Origin: Rahnella aquatilis CIP 78.65 = ATCC 33071
GTDB lineage: Bacteria; Pseudomonadota; Gammaproteobacteria; Enterobacterales; Enterobacteriaceae
Direction of reading: 5' to 3'
NCBI RefSeq assembly: GCF_000241955.1
Contig: NC_016818.1
Coordinates: 4,340,001-4,404,000 of the forward strand
Length of the DNA stretch: 64,000 nucleotides
Shown here piece after piece: positions 1 to 9,531 of the stretch (position 1 is the first letter of the stretch; each line of letters starts with the position of its first letter). The translations under genes were made by a program, and so were the position numbers. The notes under the pieces were generated by a model that ran no database searches, had not been told where the DNA came from, and saw only the letters and a list, made by a program, of their open reading frames with translations.

Positions 1-1
1 G

Positions 2-340
2 ACGGTCATTGCTATCGGCACCAGTCTGCCGGAACTGGCGACCTTTATCGCCGGCGCAATTAAAGGCGAAGATGACATTGCGCTGGGTAATATCATCGGC
101 GCAAACATTTTTAATACCTGCCTGGTGCTGGGATTACCCGCGCTGGTAGCACCAGGTTCGTTCAACCCGGACGCGTTTCATCGCGATTATTGGGTCATGC
201 TGGCGGTCAGCGTGGTGCTTTCCGGGCTATGCCTGATGCGCAAACACCGTATCGGCCATGTAGCCGGTGCATTATTGCTGTGTGGATTTATCGCCTATAT
301 GGCAATGCTGTTCCTGTTACCGGACAGCATTGCCTTCTGA
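2..340 (+). CDS. yrbG: YrbG calcium/sodium antiporter, C-terminal part (5' cut by window edge)
   Basis: The reading frame is open from the left edge to TGA at 338-340 and encodes the last 112 residues of a Ca2+/Na+ exchanger-family inner-membrane protein. The second alpha-repeat signature is visible near the start (GTSLPELAT, then GNIIGANIFN), followed by hydrophobic segments. This repeat lines the cation pathway in the family. It ends 19 bases before kdsD, as in the E. coli yrbG-kdsD-kdsC-lpt cluster. The first half lies outside the window, so the start cannot be judged. Confidence 0.9.
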   Translation, partial: TVIAIGTSLPELATFIAGAIKGEDDIALGNIIGANIFNTCLVLGLPALVAPGSFNPDAFHRDYWVMLAVSVVLSGLCLMRKHRIGHVAGALLLCGFIAYMAMLFLLPDSIAF

Positions 341-359
341 ACTCTGTCAGGGACCAACT

Positions 360-1346
360 ATGGCTAATGATACCTTCGCTCCCGGTTTTGATTTTCAGGC
401 CGTCGGACGTGATGTGCTGAAAACAGAACGTGAAGGACTTGAGCAGTTAGATCAATACATTAATGGTGATTTTACCCGCGCCTGCGAAAAAATCTTCGCC
501 TGCAGCGGCAAAGTCATCGTCATGGGCATGGGCAAATCCGGCCACATCGGCCGCAAGATGGCCGCCACCTTTGCCAGTACCGGCACACCGGCATTCTTTG
601 TGCATCCCGGCGAAGCCAGCCACGGTGATCTGGGCATGGTGTCGAAGCAGGATGTCGTCATTCTGATTTCCAATTCCGGTGAAGCCCATGAAATTCTGGG
701 GCTGATTCCGGTGCTCAAACGCCTGAGCATTACACTCATCTGCATGACGTCTAACCCTGAAAGCACGATGGGAAAAGCGGCGGATGTTCACCTTTGTGTA
801 AAAGTGCCGAAAGAAGCCTGCCCGCTGGGGCTGGCACCGACCAGCAGCACCACCGCAGTGCTGGTCATGGGCGATGCGCTGGCCGTTGCGCTGCTGGAAG
901 CGCGTGGCTTCACACCGGAGGATTTTGCGTTGTCGCATCCTGGCGGAGCACTGGGTCGCAAGCTGTTACTGCGCGTCAGCGATATCATGCACACCGGAGA
1001 TGAAATTCCGCACGTCAGTCGTGAGGCCTCGTTGCGGGATGCGTTGCTGGAAATTACCCGTAAAAATCTGGGCATGACAGTTATCTGCAACGATTTGATG
1101 AAAATCGAAGGGATTTTTACCGATGGCGATTTACGACGCATCTTTGATATGGGCGTCAACATCAATACGGCGTCGATCGCGGACGTGATGACGACAGGTG
1201 GTATCCGCGTGCGTCCTTCACTGCTGGCGGTGGATGCGCTGAATTTAATGCAGGACAAACACATCACTTGCGTGATGGTTGCTGATGGTGACCAGTTGCT
1301 GGGTGTGTTACATATGCACGATATGCTGCGCGCTGGCGTAGTTTAA
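360..1346 (+). CDS. kdsD: D-arabinose 5-phosphate isomerase KdsD
   Basis: This 328-residue protein has the same length as E. coli KdsD. It interconverts D-ribulose 5-phosphate and D-arabinose 5-phosphate, the first committed step towards Kdo of the LPS inner core. An N-terminal SIS sugar-isomerase domain (about residues 35-170, with GMGKSGHIGRK and SNSGEAHE) is followed by a pair of CBS domains (about 205-325). The open frame extends upstream to 267, but the ATG at 360 gives the family start (MANDTFAPGF) and lies behind a GGGA ribosome-binding site. kdsC follows after 16 bases, so the two are probably co-transcribed. Confidence 0.97.
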   Translation: MANDTFAPGFDFQAVGRDVLKTEREGLEQLDQYINGDFTRACEKIFACSGKVIVMGMGKSGHIGRKMAATFASTGTPAFFVHPGEASHGDLGMVSKQDVVILISNSGEAHEILGLIPVLKRLSITLICMTSNPESTMGKAADVHLCVKVPKEACPLGLAPTSSTTAVLVMGDALAVALLEARGFTPEDFALSHPGGALGRKLLLRVSDIMHTGDEIPHVSREASLRDALLEITRKNLGMTVICNDLMKIEGIFTDGDLRRIFDMGVNINTASIADVMTTGGIRVRPSLLAVDALNLMQDKHITCVMVADGDQLLGVLHMHDMLRAGVV

Positions 1347-1362
1347 TTGAGGAATTTCCTGA

Positions 1363-1929
1363 ATGAGTAATAGCGCAGCCCTGGTGGAAACCTGCTACGG
1401 TCCGGTCAGTACGCAAGTACTTGAACGGGCGAAAGCAATCCGCCTGCTGATTTGCGATGTCGACGGCGTCATGTCTGATGGCCTGATCTATATGGGAAAT
1501 CAGGGAGAAGAGCTGAAAAGTTTCAACGTTCGCGACGGTTACGGTATCCGCTGTCTGCTGACATCTGACATTGAAGTCGCGATTATTACAGGCCGCAATG
1601 CGAAATTACTGGAAGATCGCGCTAAAACCCTGGGCATACGCCACTTGTATCAGGGGCAATCGGATAAGCTTTTGGCCTTCCGCGAACTGTTAGATACACT
1701 GTCTCTGCGGGCCGAAGAAGTGGCATACATTGGTGATGACCTGATTGACTGGCCGGTGATGGCCGAAGTGGGTCTCTCTGTGGCGGTTCAGGATGCACAT
1801 CCTGTTCTGTTACCCAAAGCGCATTATGTTACCCGTATCGCGGGTGGACGTGGTGCAGTCCGCGAACTGTGTGATTTGATTCTGCTGGCGCAGGGTAAGC
1901 TGGAGGACGCCAAAGGGCTGTCGATATGA
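1363..1929 (+). CDS. kdsC: Kdo-8-phosphate phosphatase KdsC
   Basis: This 188-residue HAD-superfamily phosphatase releases phosphate from Kdo-8-P to give Kdo. The catalytic DxD motif is at D32/D34 (CDVDGVMSDG), and the downstream HAD motifs appear as ITGRN and GDDLIDWPVM. There is no cap domain, as expected for the tetrameric KdsC family. The stop codon overlaps the lptC start (ATGA), suggesting translational coupling between Kdo synthesis and the LPS transport genes that follow. Confidence 0.97.
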   Translation: MSNSAALVETCYGPVSTQVLERAKAIRLLICDVDGVMSDGLIYMGNQGEELKSFNVRDGYGIRCLLTSDIEVAIITGRNAKLLEDRAKTLGIRHLYQGQSDKLLAFRELLDTLSLRAEEVAYIGDDLIDWPVMAEVGLSVAVQDAHPVLLPKAHYVTRIAGGRGAVRELCDLILLAQGKLEDAKGLSI

Positions 1930-2495
1930 GTAAAGCAAAACTTTGGGTTATTCTGGCGCTGACCGCCATCGTTCTGGTACTGATTGGCTGGTCATTATCT
2001 GACAACAGCGATGATGCTCCGCAGGCGGTCAACGATCAGGATCCGACTTACCAGACTTCCCACACTGTTACGATGGTGTATGACCCGATGGGCAGCCTGA
2101 CGTATAAACTGGTTTCAGATCAGGTAAAATATTACACCGCTGATCAGGTGTCATGGTTTACCAATCCGGTCGCGACCATGTATGACAAGAATAAAGTAGC
2201 CACCTGGGTATTGCGTTCTGATAAAGCGAAACTGACTCAGGATAAAATGCTCTATCTGTATGGGCATGTGCAGGCCGACAGCCTGACACCTGAGACATCA
2301 CAGCTGCAAAGAATCAAAACGGACAATGCACGGGTTAACCTGACGACACAGGACGTTGCCTCAGACGATGAAGTGACGCTTTATGGTACAGGTTTTACAT
2401 CTAACGGCATGAAAATGCGTGGTAATCTGCGTGATAAAACAGCAGAGCTGATCGAAAAGGTAACGACCTCTTATGAAATTCAAAGCAAAAAATAA
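1926..2495 (+). CDS. lptC: LPS transport protein LptC
   Basis: This 189-residue bitopic inner-membrane protein has one N-terminal hydrophobic anchor (about residues 7-24) and a periplasmic beta-jellyroll domain. LptC receives LPS extracted by LptB2FG and passes it to LptA. The length matches the E. coli protein (191). Its start overlaps the end of kdsC, and its last 23 bases overlap the first codons of lptA in another frame, as also seen in E. coli. Confidence 0.95.
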   Translation: MSKAKLWVILALTAIVLVLIGWSLSDNSDDAPQAVNDQDPTYQTSHTVTMVYDPMGSLTYKLVSDQVKYYTADQVSWFTNPVATMYDKNKVATWVLRSDKAKLTQDKMLYLYGHVQADSLTPETSQLQRIKTDNARVNLTTQDVASDDEVTLYGTGFTSNGMKMRGNLRDKTAELIEKVTTSYEIQSKK

Positions 2496-3030
2496 AATCC
2501 GTGATCTCCTGATCGTCAGCTCATTGTTAGCCGTCAGCGTTCCGGCTTTTGCCTTAAAAGACGACACAACGAAGCCGATCACCATTGACTCTGCAAACCA
2601 GGCCCTCGACGTCAACACCAATACCGCGACCTTTACCGGCAATGTGGTGGTCAATCAGGGCACGATTCAGGTTAAAGCCGATAAAGTTGTCGTCATCCGC
2701 CCGCAAGGCGTTTCCGGTAAAGAAGTGGTAGAAGGTTACGGCAACCCGGTGACGTTCTACCAGATGCAGGATAACGGTAAGCCGGTTAAAGGCCACGCAC
2801 AGAAAGTCCGCTACGAAGTGGAAAATGACCTCGTCACGCTGACCGGCAACGCTTACCTTGAGCAACTGGACAGCAATGTGAAAGGCGACCGTATCACCTA
2901 TCTGGTACAGAAACAGCAAATGGAAGCCTTTAGTGATAAAGGTAACCGTGTGACGACCGTTCTGGTACCTTCGCAGTTGCAACAAAAAACGCCTGCAGCG
3001 GGCGGCCAGCCGACCAAAAAGAGTAACTGA
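2473..3030 (+). CDS. lptA: LPS periplasmic bridge protein LptA
   Basis: This 185-residue protein has the same length as E. coli LptA. It carries a Sec signal peptide (about residues 1-27, ending PAFA) and an OstA-type beta-jellyroll repeat region (VTFYQMQDNGKPVKGHA, NAYLEQLDSNVKGDRITYL). LptA oligomers form the periplasmic bridge between LptC and LptD. The start at 2473 lies inside lptC. It is preferred because it supplies the signal peptide and matches the family N-terminus (MKFK). Confidence 0.96.
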   Translation: MKFKAKNKIRDLLIVSSLLAVSVPAFALKDDTTKPITIDSANQALDVNTNTATFTGNVVVNQGTIQVKADKVVVIRPQGVSGKEVVEGYGNPVTFYQMQDNGKPVKGHAQKVRYEVENDLVTLTGNAYLEQLDSNVKGDRITYLVQKQQMEAFSDKGNRVTTVLVPSQLQQKTPAAGGQPTKKSN

Positions 3031-3036
3031 TATTTT

Positions 3037-3762
3037 ATGGCTAAATTAATCGCAGAGAATCTGGCAAAAGCATACAAAGGCCGTAAGGTCGTTGAAGATG
3101 TCAGCCTGATGGTCAACTCGGGTGAAATCGTCGGGTTATTAGGACCAAACGGTGCGGGTAAAACCACCACCTTTTACATGGTCGTGGGGATCGTCCAGCG
3201 CGATGCGGGCCGCATTATTGTTGATGATGAAGACATCAGCCTGCTGCCACTGCATACCCGCGCCCGTCGCGGCATTGGCTATCTTCCACAGGAAGCCTCT
3301 ATTTTCCGTCGTCTCAGCGTATTTGATAACCTGATGGCGGTGCTGCAGATCCGTGATGATCTGACCAAAGACCAGCGTAATGACCGCGCGAATGAATTAA
3401 TGGAAGAGTTCCATATTTCTCATTTGCGCGATAACCTCGGGCAGTCACTGTCCGGTGGTGAACGCCGTCGTGTGGAGATTGCCCGTGCGCTGGCAGCAAA
3501 CCCTAAATTCATCCTGCTGGATGAACCGTTCGCCGGGGTTGACCCGATTTCCGTTATCGACATCAAAAAAATCATTGAGCATTTACGTGACAGCGGCCTC
3601 GGCGTACTGATCACTGACCATAACGTTCGCGAAACTCTCGATGTTTGTGAACGCGCGTATATCGTCAGTCAGGGGAAATTGATCGCCCACGGCACGCCAG
3701 CCGACATTCTTGCTGATGAACAAGTTAAACGTGTTTATCTTGGTGAAGAATTCCGTCTGTGA
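3037..3762 (+). CDS. lptB: LPS export ABC transporter ATPase LptB
   Basis: This 241-residue cytoplasmic ATPase powers LPS extraction with LptF and LptG, which are not in this window. Walker A (GPNGAGKTT), the Q-loop region (YLPQEAS), the ABC signature (LSGGERRR), Walker B ([13 protein letters not shown]) and the switch histidine (ITDHNV) are all intact. It follows lptA by 6 bases and closes the kdsD-kdsC-lptCAB run. Confidence 0.98.
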   Translation: MAKLIAENLAKAYKGRKVVEDVSLMVNSGEIVGLLGPNGAGKTTTFYMVVGIVQRDAGRIIVDDEDISLLPLHTRARRGIGYLPQEASIFRRLSVFDNLMAVLQIRDDLTKDQRNDRANELMEEFHISHLRDNLGQSLSGGERRRVEIARALAANPKFILLDEPFAGVDPISVIDIKKIIEHLRDSGLGVLITDHNVRETLDVCERAYIVSQGKLIAHGTPADILADEQVKRVYLGEEFRL

Positions 3763-3781
3763 TCTGTGCCGCCGGAACCGT

Positions 3782-3809
3782 GCCTGTTTCAACTTACACT
3801 GAAACAGGC
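3782..3809 (+). promoter_or_regulatory. Hairpin between lptB and rpoN
   Basis: A perfect 10-bp inverted repeat (GCCTGTTTCA, then TGAAACAGGC) with an 8-base loop lies in the 101-base gap between lptB and rpoN. No T-run follows, so it is not a standard terminator. It may stabilise the lptB mRNA end or act in the rpoN leader. The role is inferred. Confidence 0.45.
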
Positions 3810-3863
3810 CGTCTCTGACAGAAGTGTTGCCGTTTTCACTCATCAACGGAATTAAGCCAAGAT

Positions 3864-5297
3864 ATGAAGCAAGGTTTGCAACTCAGACTCAGCCAACAAC
3901 TGGCAATGACTCCCCAGCTACAACAGGCTATCCGCTTGTTGCAACTGTCCACGCTTGAGCTCCAGCAGGAGATCCAACTCGCGCTGGAGAGCAACCCTCT
4001 GTTGGAACAAACCGACCTTCATGAAGAAATCGACGCGGTAGAAGCCACCGACAGCGAGGGGTTAGATACCCGGGAAGCCCTCGAGCAAAAAGATATGCCG
4101 GAGGAATTGCCACTCGATGCGACCTGGGATGAAATTTACACCGCAGGCACACCGTCCGGAACCGGTAACGATTACAGCGACGACGAACTGCCCATTTATC
4201 AGGGTGAAACGACCCAGACACTTCAGGATTACCTGATGTGGCAGGTCGAGCTGACGCCGTTTTCTGAGACCGATGCCGCCATTGCCACCTCGATTGTCGA
4301 TGCGGTGGATGATACCGGTTACCTGACCGTCTCCCTTGACGACATTCTCGAAAGCGTCGGTGATGAAAACGTCACCATGGACGAAGTCGAAGCCGTGCTT
4401 AAGCGCGTTCAGCGTTTTGATCCCGTAGGTGTGGCCGCGCGTGACCTGCGCGATTGCCTGCTGATCCAGCTTTCCCAATATGCGACTGACACGCCTTTCA
4501 TCACCGAAGCCCGTCTTATCATCAGCGAACATCTCGATTTGCTGGCGAACCATGATTTCCGCGCACTTATGCGATCAACCCGCTTAAAAGAAGATACACT
4601 CAAAGGAGCGATGCTCCTGATCCAGTCTCTTGATCCGCGTCCGGGCCAGTCGATCAATACCGGCGAATCCGAATACGTGATCCCGGATGTGCTGGTGCGT
4701 AAAGTGTCAGGGGTCTGGACGGTAGAACTCAATTCCGACAGCATTCCGCGTCTGAAGATTAACCAGCAGTACGCCGCGATGGGGAATTCCGCACGCAGCG
4801 ACAGTGACGGGCAATTTATCCGCAGCAATCTGCAGGAAGCCAAATGGTTAATCAAAAGTCTGGAAAGCCGTAACGACACGCTGTTGAAAGTGACGCGCTG
4901 CATCGTTGAGCAGCAGCAGGCGTTCTTTGAGCTGGGTGAAGAATTTATGAAACCTATGGTGTTGGCCGATATTGCCAGCGCTGTGGAGATGCATGAATCG
5001 ACGATTTCACGTGTGACGACGCAGAAGTTCCTGCACAGCCCGCGTGGTATTTTCGAACTGAAGTATTTCTTCTCCAGCCATGTCAGTACAGACAGCGGCG
5101 GCGAGGCATCGTCAACCGCGATCCGGGCGCTGGTGAAGAAATTAATCGCAGCGGAGAATCCTGTAAAACCGCTCAGCGACAGCAAGTTAGCAACCCTGCT
5201 TTCCGATCAGGGAATTATGGTTGCACGCCGGACTGTCGCCAAATACCGAGAGTCTTTGTCCATCCCGCCCTCAAACCAACGTAAACAGTTAGTTTGA
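3864..5297 (+). CDS. rpoN: RNA polymerase sigma-54 factor RpoN
   Basis: This 477-residue protein has the same length as E. coli RpoN. The N-terminal glutamine/leucine-rich activator-interaction region ([20 protein letters not shown]) is followed by an acidic linker, the core-binding region, a helix-turn-helix (about 365-390) and the C-terminal RpoN box ([10 protein letters not shown]) that reads the -24 element. It directs transcription of nitrogen and other regulons from -24/-12 promoters. One such promoter lies upstream of aapJ in this window. Confidence 0.98.
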   Translation: MKQGLQLRLSQQLAMTPQLQQAIRLLQLSTLELQQEIQLALESNPLLEQTDLHEEIDAVEATDSEGLDTREALEQKDMPEELPLDATWDEIYTAGTPSGTGNDYSDDELPIYQGETTQTLQDYLMWQVELTPFSETDAAIATSIVDAVDDTGYLTVSLDDILESVGDENVTMDEVEAVLKRVQRFDPVGVAARDLRDCLLIQLSQYATDTPFITEARLIISEHLDLLANHDFRALMRSTRLKEDTLKGAMLLIQSLDPRPGQSINTGESEYVIPDVLVRKVSGVWTVELNSDSIPRLKINQQYAAMGNSARSDSDGQFIRSNLQEAKWLIKSLESRNDTLLKVTRCIVEQQQAFFELGEEFMKPMVLADIASAVEMHESTISRVTTQKFLHSPRGIFELKYFFSSHVSTDSGGEASSTAIRALVKKLIAAENPVKPLSDSKLATLLSDQGIMVARRTVAKYRESLSIPPSNQRKQLV

Positions 5298-5320
5298 CCT
5301 CAACAGAGAAGGAAGACATT

Positions 5321-5608
5321 ATGCAGCTCAACATTACCGGACATCACATTGAGATCACGGATCCCCTGAGAGAATTCATCACATCGAAGCTGGCTAAGCT
5401 TGAGCAGTATTTCGACAGGATTAATCAGGTGTATGTGGTGTTGAGCGTGGAAAAGGTGCAGAAAGTAGCGGAAGCCACTTTGCATGTGAACGGAGGCGAA
5501 TTACATGCCACCTCGGAACATCAGGATATGTACGCAGCGATTGACGGACTGGTTGATAAACTGGCCCGACAGCTGAATAAACATAAAGACAAACTGAAAC
5601 AGCACTGA
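5321..5608 (+). CDS. hpf: Ribosome hibernation promoting factor HPF
   Basis: This 95-residue protein is the same length as E. coli HPF (short form). It binds the 30S subunit at the mRNA/tRNA channel and promotes 100S dimers in stationary phase. The start MQLNITGHH at 5321 is preceded by a strong AGAAGGA site. An in-frame upstream start at 5294 is possible but not family-like. It sits 23 bases after rpoN and before ptsN, the usual order. Confidence 0.96.
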   Translation: MQLNITGHHIEITDPLREFITSKLAKLEQYFDRINQVYVVLSVEKVQKVAEATLHVNGGELHATSEHQDMYAAIDGLVDKLARQLNKHKDKLKQH

Positions 5609-5718
5609 CATTCATGTAGCCAACCCTGTGCTACAAACCTTCGGGCATCGGCTTGTGACCTTCGGGAAACGAGCCGATATAGCTTTAAGGGTGAAACAGC
5701 GCAAAAGTGAAAGATGAC

Positions 5719-6189
5719 ATGATTAACGATACTGCAATGCAATTAACGTCGGTGCTTAATGCCGAATGCACCAAAAGCGGCGTTCATTGCGCCAGCAAAA
5801 AACGCGCTCTGGAAATCATCAGTGAGCTGGCCGCCAAACAATTAAACTTGTCGCCGCAGGTGATTTTCGATGCCATTTTGACCCGTGAACGCATGGGGAG
5901 CACCGGGATCGGTGCCGGGATCGCCATCCCGCACGGTAAATTGGAAGAAGACACTTTACGTGCCGTCGGCGTGTTCATTCAGCTTGAACAGCCGATTGCT
6001 TTTGACGCCATCGATAATCAGCCGGTAGATTTACTTTTTGCCTTGCTGGTACCGGCAGATCAATGTAAAACCCATTTACATACATTATCTTTGGTCGCTA
6101 AGAAATTAGCTGATAAAACAGTCTGTCGCCGTCTGCGTGGTGCACAAAGCGACGAAGAACTGTTCCAGATAATGACTGAAAACGAATAA
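5719..6189 (+). CDS. ptsN: Nitrogen-PTS EIIA protein PtsN
   Basis: This 156-residue EIIA-Ntr protein is the terminal phospho-acceptor of the PtsP-Npr-PtsN phosphorelay, which regulates potassium transport and other targets. The phosphorylated histidine is in IAIPHGKLEE (about H72). The ATG at 5719 gives the family-like start MINDTAMQL. A GTG four codons upstream (5707) is in frame and cannot be excluded. It is followed by rapZ and npr, the conserved rpoN-cluster order. Confidence 0.95.
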   Translation: MINDTAMQLTSVLNAECTKSGVHCASKKRALEIISELAAKQLNLSPQVIFDAILTRERMGSTGIGAGIAIPHGKLEEDTLRAVGVFIQLEQPIAFDAIDNQPVDLLFALLVPADQCKTHLHTLSLVAKKLADKTVCRRLRGAQSDEELFQIMTENE

Positions 6190-6245
6190 ATTGCTGATTC
6201 CCGGTACGGTGCCGGGAAAATGAATTCTGCCAGGGGAGTGACACC

Positions 6246-7100
6246 ATGGTGCTGATGATTGTCAGCGGCCGTTCCGGTTCCGGGAAGTCGGTTGCCCTAC
6301 GGGCATTGGAAGACATGGGTTTTTACTGTGTGGACAATCTGCCGGTAGTGTTATTGCCGCAGCTTGCCCAGACCCTTGTTGAACGTAATACCTCAGCGGC
6401 CGTCAGCATTGACGTCCGTAACATGCCGGAAACACCGGAAGTTTATGAGTATGCGATGTCACAACTGCCGGAGAGTTTCTCACCGCAGCTGTTATTCCTT
6501 GATGCCGACCGCAATACTCTGATCCGCCGCTACAGCGACACCCGTCGTCTGCACCCGCTTTCCAGCAAAAATCTGTCCCTCGAAAGTGCCATTGATGAAG
6601 AAGCCGATCTGCTCGAGCCGCTGCGTTCGTCTGCGGATCTGATTATCGACACCTCCGAAATGTCCGTTCATGAACTGGCTGAAATGCTGCGTACCCGTCT
6701 GCTGGGTAAACGCGAGCGCGAACTGACCATGGTATTCGAATCCTTCGGCTTCAAACACGGCATTCCGATTGATGCGGATTACGTCTTCGACGTGCGTTTC
6801 CTGCCGAACCCGCACTGGGATCCGAAACTGCGTCCGATGACCGGCCTGGATAAGCCGGTGGCGGCGTTCCTTGACCGTCATACTGAAGTGCACAACTTTA
6901 TTTACCAGACCCGCAGCTACCTCGAACAATGGCTGCCGATGCTGGAAACGAACAATCGCAGCTATCTGACCGTCGCCATTGGCTGTACCGGCGGTAAACA
7001 CCGTTCGGTGTATATCGCAGAGCAACTGGCCGACTATTTCCGTTCCCGCGGGAAAAATGTGCAATCCCGCCATCGCACGCTGGAAAAACGCAAATCATGA
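6246..7100 (+). CDS. rapZ: RNase adapter protein RapZ
   Basis: This 284-residue protein has the same length as E. coli RapZ. It has an N-terminal P-loop (GRSGSGKS, residues 8-15) and a C-terminal domain with the conserved TGGKHRSV segment. RapZ binds glucosamine-6-phosphate and guides RNase E to the sRNA GlmZ, setting GlmS levels. The stop overlaps the npr start by 4 bases (ATGA). Confidence 0.97.
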   Translation: MVLMIVSGRSGSGKSVALRALEDMGFYCVDNLPVVLLPQLAQTLVERNTSAAVSIDVRNMPETPEVYEYAMSQLPESFSPQLLFLDADRNTLIRRYSDTRRLHPLSSKNLSLESAIDEEADLLEPLRSSADLIIDTSEMSVHELAEMLRTRLLGKRERELTMVFESFGFKHGIPIDADYVFDVRFLPNPHWDPKLRPMTGLDKPVAAFLDRHTEVHNFIYQTRSYLEQWLPMLETNNRSYLTVAIGCTGGKHRSVYIAEQLADYFRSRGKNVQSRHRTLEKRKS

Positions 7101-7369
7101 CGGTGAAACAAACGGTAGAAATCAAAAACCGGTTAGGTATGCATGCCCGCCCGGCGATGAAGTTATTTGAACTGGTGCAGAGCTTTGAATCAGAAGTGAT
7201 GCTGCGCAACGACACGGGCATTGAAGCGGAAGCCAGCAGTGTCATCGCGCTGCTGATGCTCGACTCTCCCAAAGGTCAGAAAATCGAAATCGAAGCCACC
7301 GGCCCCGATGAAGAACAGGCACTCACCGCCGTCGTAAATCTGATTAATTCAGGTTTTGATGAGGACTGA
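7097..7369 (+). CDS. npr: Nitrogen-PTS phosphocarrier NPr
   Basis: This 90-residue HPr-like protein has the phosphorylatable histidine at H16 (LGMHARPAM). It takes phosphate from PtsP (EI-Ntr, not in the window) and passes it to PtsN. The start overlaps the rapZ stop. It is the last gene of the rpoN cluster and faces the 3' end of the accessory operon. Confidence 0.97.
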   Translation: MTVKQTVEIKNRLGMHARPAMKLFELVQSFESEVMLRNDTGIEAEASSVIALLMLDSPKGQKIEIEATGPDEEQALTAVVNLINSGFDED

Positions 7370-7383
7370 TAATTAACGCACTA

Positions 7384-7410
7384 TTTGAGCCGTATTAAAT
7401 GCGGCTTAAA
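7384..7410. terminator. Probable bidirectional terminator, npr / PRD regulator
   Basis: A hairpin with arms TTTGAGCCG and CGGCTTAAA (one mismatch) and a short A/T-rich loop lies between the convergent npr and regulator genes. It overlaps the regulator stop codon. T-runs are poor, so confidence is moderate. Confidence 0.45.
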
Positions 7411-9314
7411 CAGTCGATTGCAATGGCCTTGAAGCTTTCAAAATTCTCACTGCTCAGCAAACGGCTCATTGAGCGTTCCCGCACAAACGTCACGAACAAA
7501 TCATAAATCGCCATCGCCTCTTCATAATCTGCTTTGCTGATTGCCAGCAGGAAAATCACGTGCGCGGTCTCACCTTCTCCCCAGGCAATGCCCTGCGGCG
7601 AGAGCAATGTTATCACCACAGTTTTCTTCGCCAGCAGCCCCAGCGAGTGCGGCAGCGCAATGCCTTCGCCCAGCATGGTCGAGACTATCTCTTCGCGTTC
7701 CACCACCGACGGATAAAACGCCTGATCGACATAGCCTTCAGCCTCCAGTTGCGAGCACACATGGCGGAATAATTCCGCCTGCGTCATCGGTTCATTGATG
7801 ATCATGAAGTGTTTTTCGTCGAAGAATTTTTCCAGCATATAAGGTCGTGTGCGGTCGACCAGCACCAGTTTGCCGAGCTGCTCCATCTGGTATTCCGTCG
7901 GGAACGGCGACAGCACCACCACCGGTTTATTCTTCTCGCTGATGCGGGCGTTGGAGATAATAAAATCTTCGTCGATGTATTCCAGTTGCTCATAATCACG
8001 CAACGTCACAATCTGTTTCATCACCAGTTGCGGATACTTGCGGTTAATCTGCGCCTGAATCATGCGGATGGTCGAATTGCCGGTGTCGCATACCAGCATC
8101 ACCTGCGGATGCCGCTGGTAGCCGATGTTGTAATGCCGCTCCAGTCCTACGCCGATATGCAACACCAGAAAACCAATTTCGTTTTCGCTGAGCGTATACG
8201 GCGTGTACTTCCCCCAGCTCGACACCGCCGCCAGCGTGACGTCATACGCCATCGGATAATGCTGTTTGATGTTATTCAGCAGCGGATTGGGGATATTAAT
8301 CTGATATTTCACCCGCGTAATCATGGTCTTGATGTGCGTCAGCAGATCAGCGCGCAGCTGCTTATCGCCTTGTAAATCATAGTTATAATGCGAGTTGATA
8401 TACGAAAGGATGTAATCGACCAGCGATTCGTCATCATCCGCGTTAATGTCCGTCGGCAGGATTTGCTGTACGCGACGCGCGGCGATATTGACCCGCAGAT
8501 AAGCTTCTTCAGAGGCCGGAATTTCCTTGCCTACCAGACTTTTCAGCTCCGCCGCCAGCCTCACAGAAACCTGTTTCACCGCCGGGTCGCCGTCTTCGGC
8601 CTCAAAATCCGTTAACGGATAACCACCGGTAATACGCTTAATAGCCACCGCGCAATAGAGAATCAGATACTGCTCGCCTTCATCGGTCAGTTGAATAGAA
8701 GACTGCGTCAGCAACTGATGCATAAAGCGCGTCAGCGGCACCAGCGCTTCCGGTTCCAAGCTTTCCGCCTTCAGCAGTGGATTGGTCTGTTCTTCGGCAT
8801 CGAGCTGGAACAATAAGTCGGTCAGGCAGGCACGGATTGCCAGCTCCGCGCCAAACAGCTTCATGCCGTAGCGCGGCTTGGTTTCGATATTCAGGTGATA
8901 GCGGGCCAGATGCTCCCTCACCTCAGCCATATCATTTTGCAGGGTTCCCCGGCTGACAAACCATTCATCGGCCAGATCTTCCAGCTTGAATGAAAAAGCT
9001 GAGGTCAAAAAGCGGATCAGCAACGTCTTCACCCGTTCTGCGGCCGTACGCGGCGTCGGATTCGGTTTTCGTTGCGTCGATTGCTGTAGCGTTGAGAAAA
9101 GCGTTTGATCGTCAATCCGCAGCTGATACCCGCTGCCACGACTGTGTACGAAGGTCGCGCCATAGCCTGCGATGATTTCATTAAGCGCAGTGATATCCGC
9201 ACGCACCGTCCGCGTCGACACCGACAGACGTTTAGCCAGTTCATCCTGAGGCAGCGTTTCGGTTTGCAGCGCATCAAACAGTTGCGCCAGACGTTGATTA
9301 GGAAATCTCACCAT
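7395..9314 (-). CDS. PRD-containing transcriptional regulator with EIIB- and EIIA-like domains
   Basis: The 639-residue protein has the architecture of the MtlR/LicR class of PTS-controlled activators. It shows an N-terminal HTH (about 1-75, SVSTRTVRADI), a second HTH-like part, two PRD domains (about 190-395), a Gat-EIIB-like domain with a cysteine (LVCDTGNST) and a C-terminal EIIA domain with a histidine (GIALPHSLG). The PRD2 histidine is visible (LVLHIG). In PRD1 the usual histidine position appears to hold tyrosine/cysteine (LILYCAVAIKR). It is the last gene of the - strand operon, separated from dgaF by a lactonase remnant, and most likely activates the operon according to phosphorylation state. 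The target site is unknown. Confidence 0.88.
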   Translation of the reverse strand: MVRFPNQRLAQLFDALQTETLPQDELAKRLSVSTRTVRADITALNEIIAGYGATFVHSRGSGYQLRIDDQTLFSTLQQSTQRKPNPTPRTAAERVKTLLIRFLTSAFSFKLEDLADEWFVSRGTLQNDMAEVREHLARYHLNIETKPRYGMKLFGAELAIRACLTDLLFQLDAEEQTNPLLKAESLEPEALVPLTRFMHQLLTQSSIQLTDEGEQYLILYCAVAIKRITGGYPLTDFEAEDGDPAVKQVSVRLAAELKSLVGKEIPASEEAYLRVNIAARRVQQILPTDINADDDESLVDYILSYINSHYNYDLQGDKQLRADLLTHIKTMITRVKYQINIPNPLLNNIKQHYPMAYDVTLAAVSSWGKYTPYTLSENEIGFLVLHIGVGLERHYNIGYQRHPQVMLVCDTGNSTIRMIQAQINRKYPQLVMKQIVTLRDYEQLEYIDEDFIISNARISEKNKPVVVLSPFPTEYQMEQLGKLVLVDRTRPYMLEKFFDEKHFMIINEPMTQAELFRHVCSQLEAEGYVDQAFYPSVVEREEIVSTMLGEGIALPHSLGLLAKKTVVITLLSPQGIAWGEGETAHVIFLLAISKADYEEAMAIYDLFVTFVRERSMSRLLSSENFESFKAIAIDCLSRI

Positions 9315-9335
9315 TGTTCTTCCATATTATTCCGG

Positions 9336-9521
9336 CTACGGCGCAATCGCCCTTTGCGACGAACTGCCGATCGCCTCAGCGTCATCGATGAACGTCAGTT
9401 TGCCGGTTTCAGCAGATACCTTGAATCAGGAGATGTTATCGCTTCATTGATTCGTTGCGTAAATATATTTGCCATCCGGTAACAACATCAGTGTGCCCGG
9501 ACGGCGTGCGATGCAGGAAAG
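9336..9521 (-). pseudogene. Remnant of a lactonase-family (6-phosphogluconolactonase-like) gene
   Basis: On the - strand one frame reads LPDGKYIYATNQ, stop, SDNIS, stop, FKVSAETGKLTFIDD...RAIAP, stop. The PDGKYIYATN and SAETGKLTFID blocks are typical of blades of the YbhE/Pgl beta-propeller lactonases. Only about 60 codons remain, with at least two in-frame stops, no start and both ends missing. It lies between dgaF and the regulator in operon orientation. A lactonase would make sense in sugar-acid catabolism, but that it belonged to this pathway is inference. Confidence 0.65.
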
Positions 9522-9531
9522 GTCAGAACTT

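Noticed and set aside
3782..3809. Hairpin after lptB as an intrinsic terminator
   Set aside because: No T-run follows it. Kept only as a hairpin of unknown role.
7395..9314. Calling the regulator a BglG-type antiterminator or a DgaR-type sigma-54 activator
   Set aside because: The N-terminus is an HTH, not the CAT RNA-binding domain, and there is no AAA+ GAFTGA domain. No antiterminator hairpin or -24/-12 element was found before the operon.
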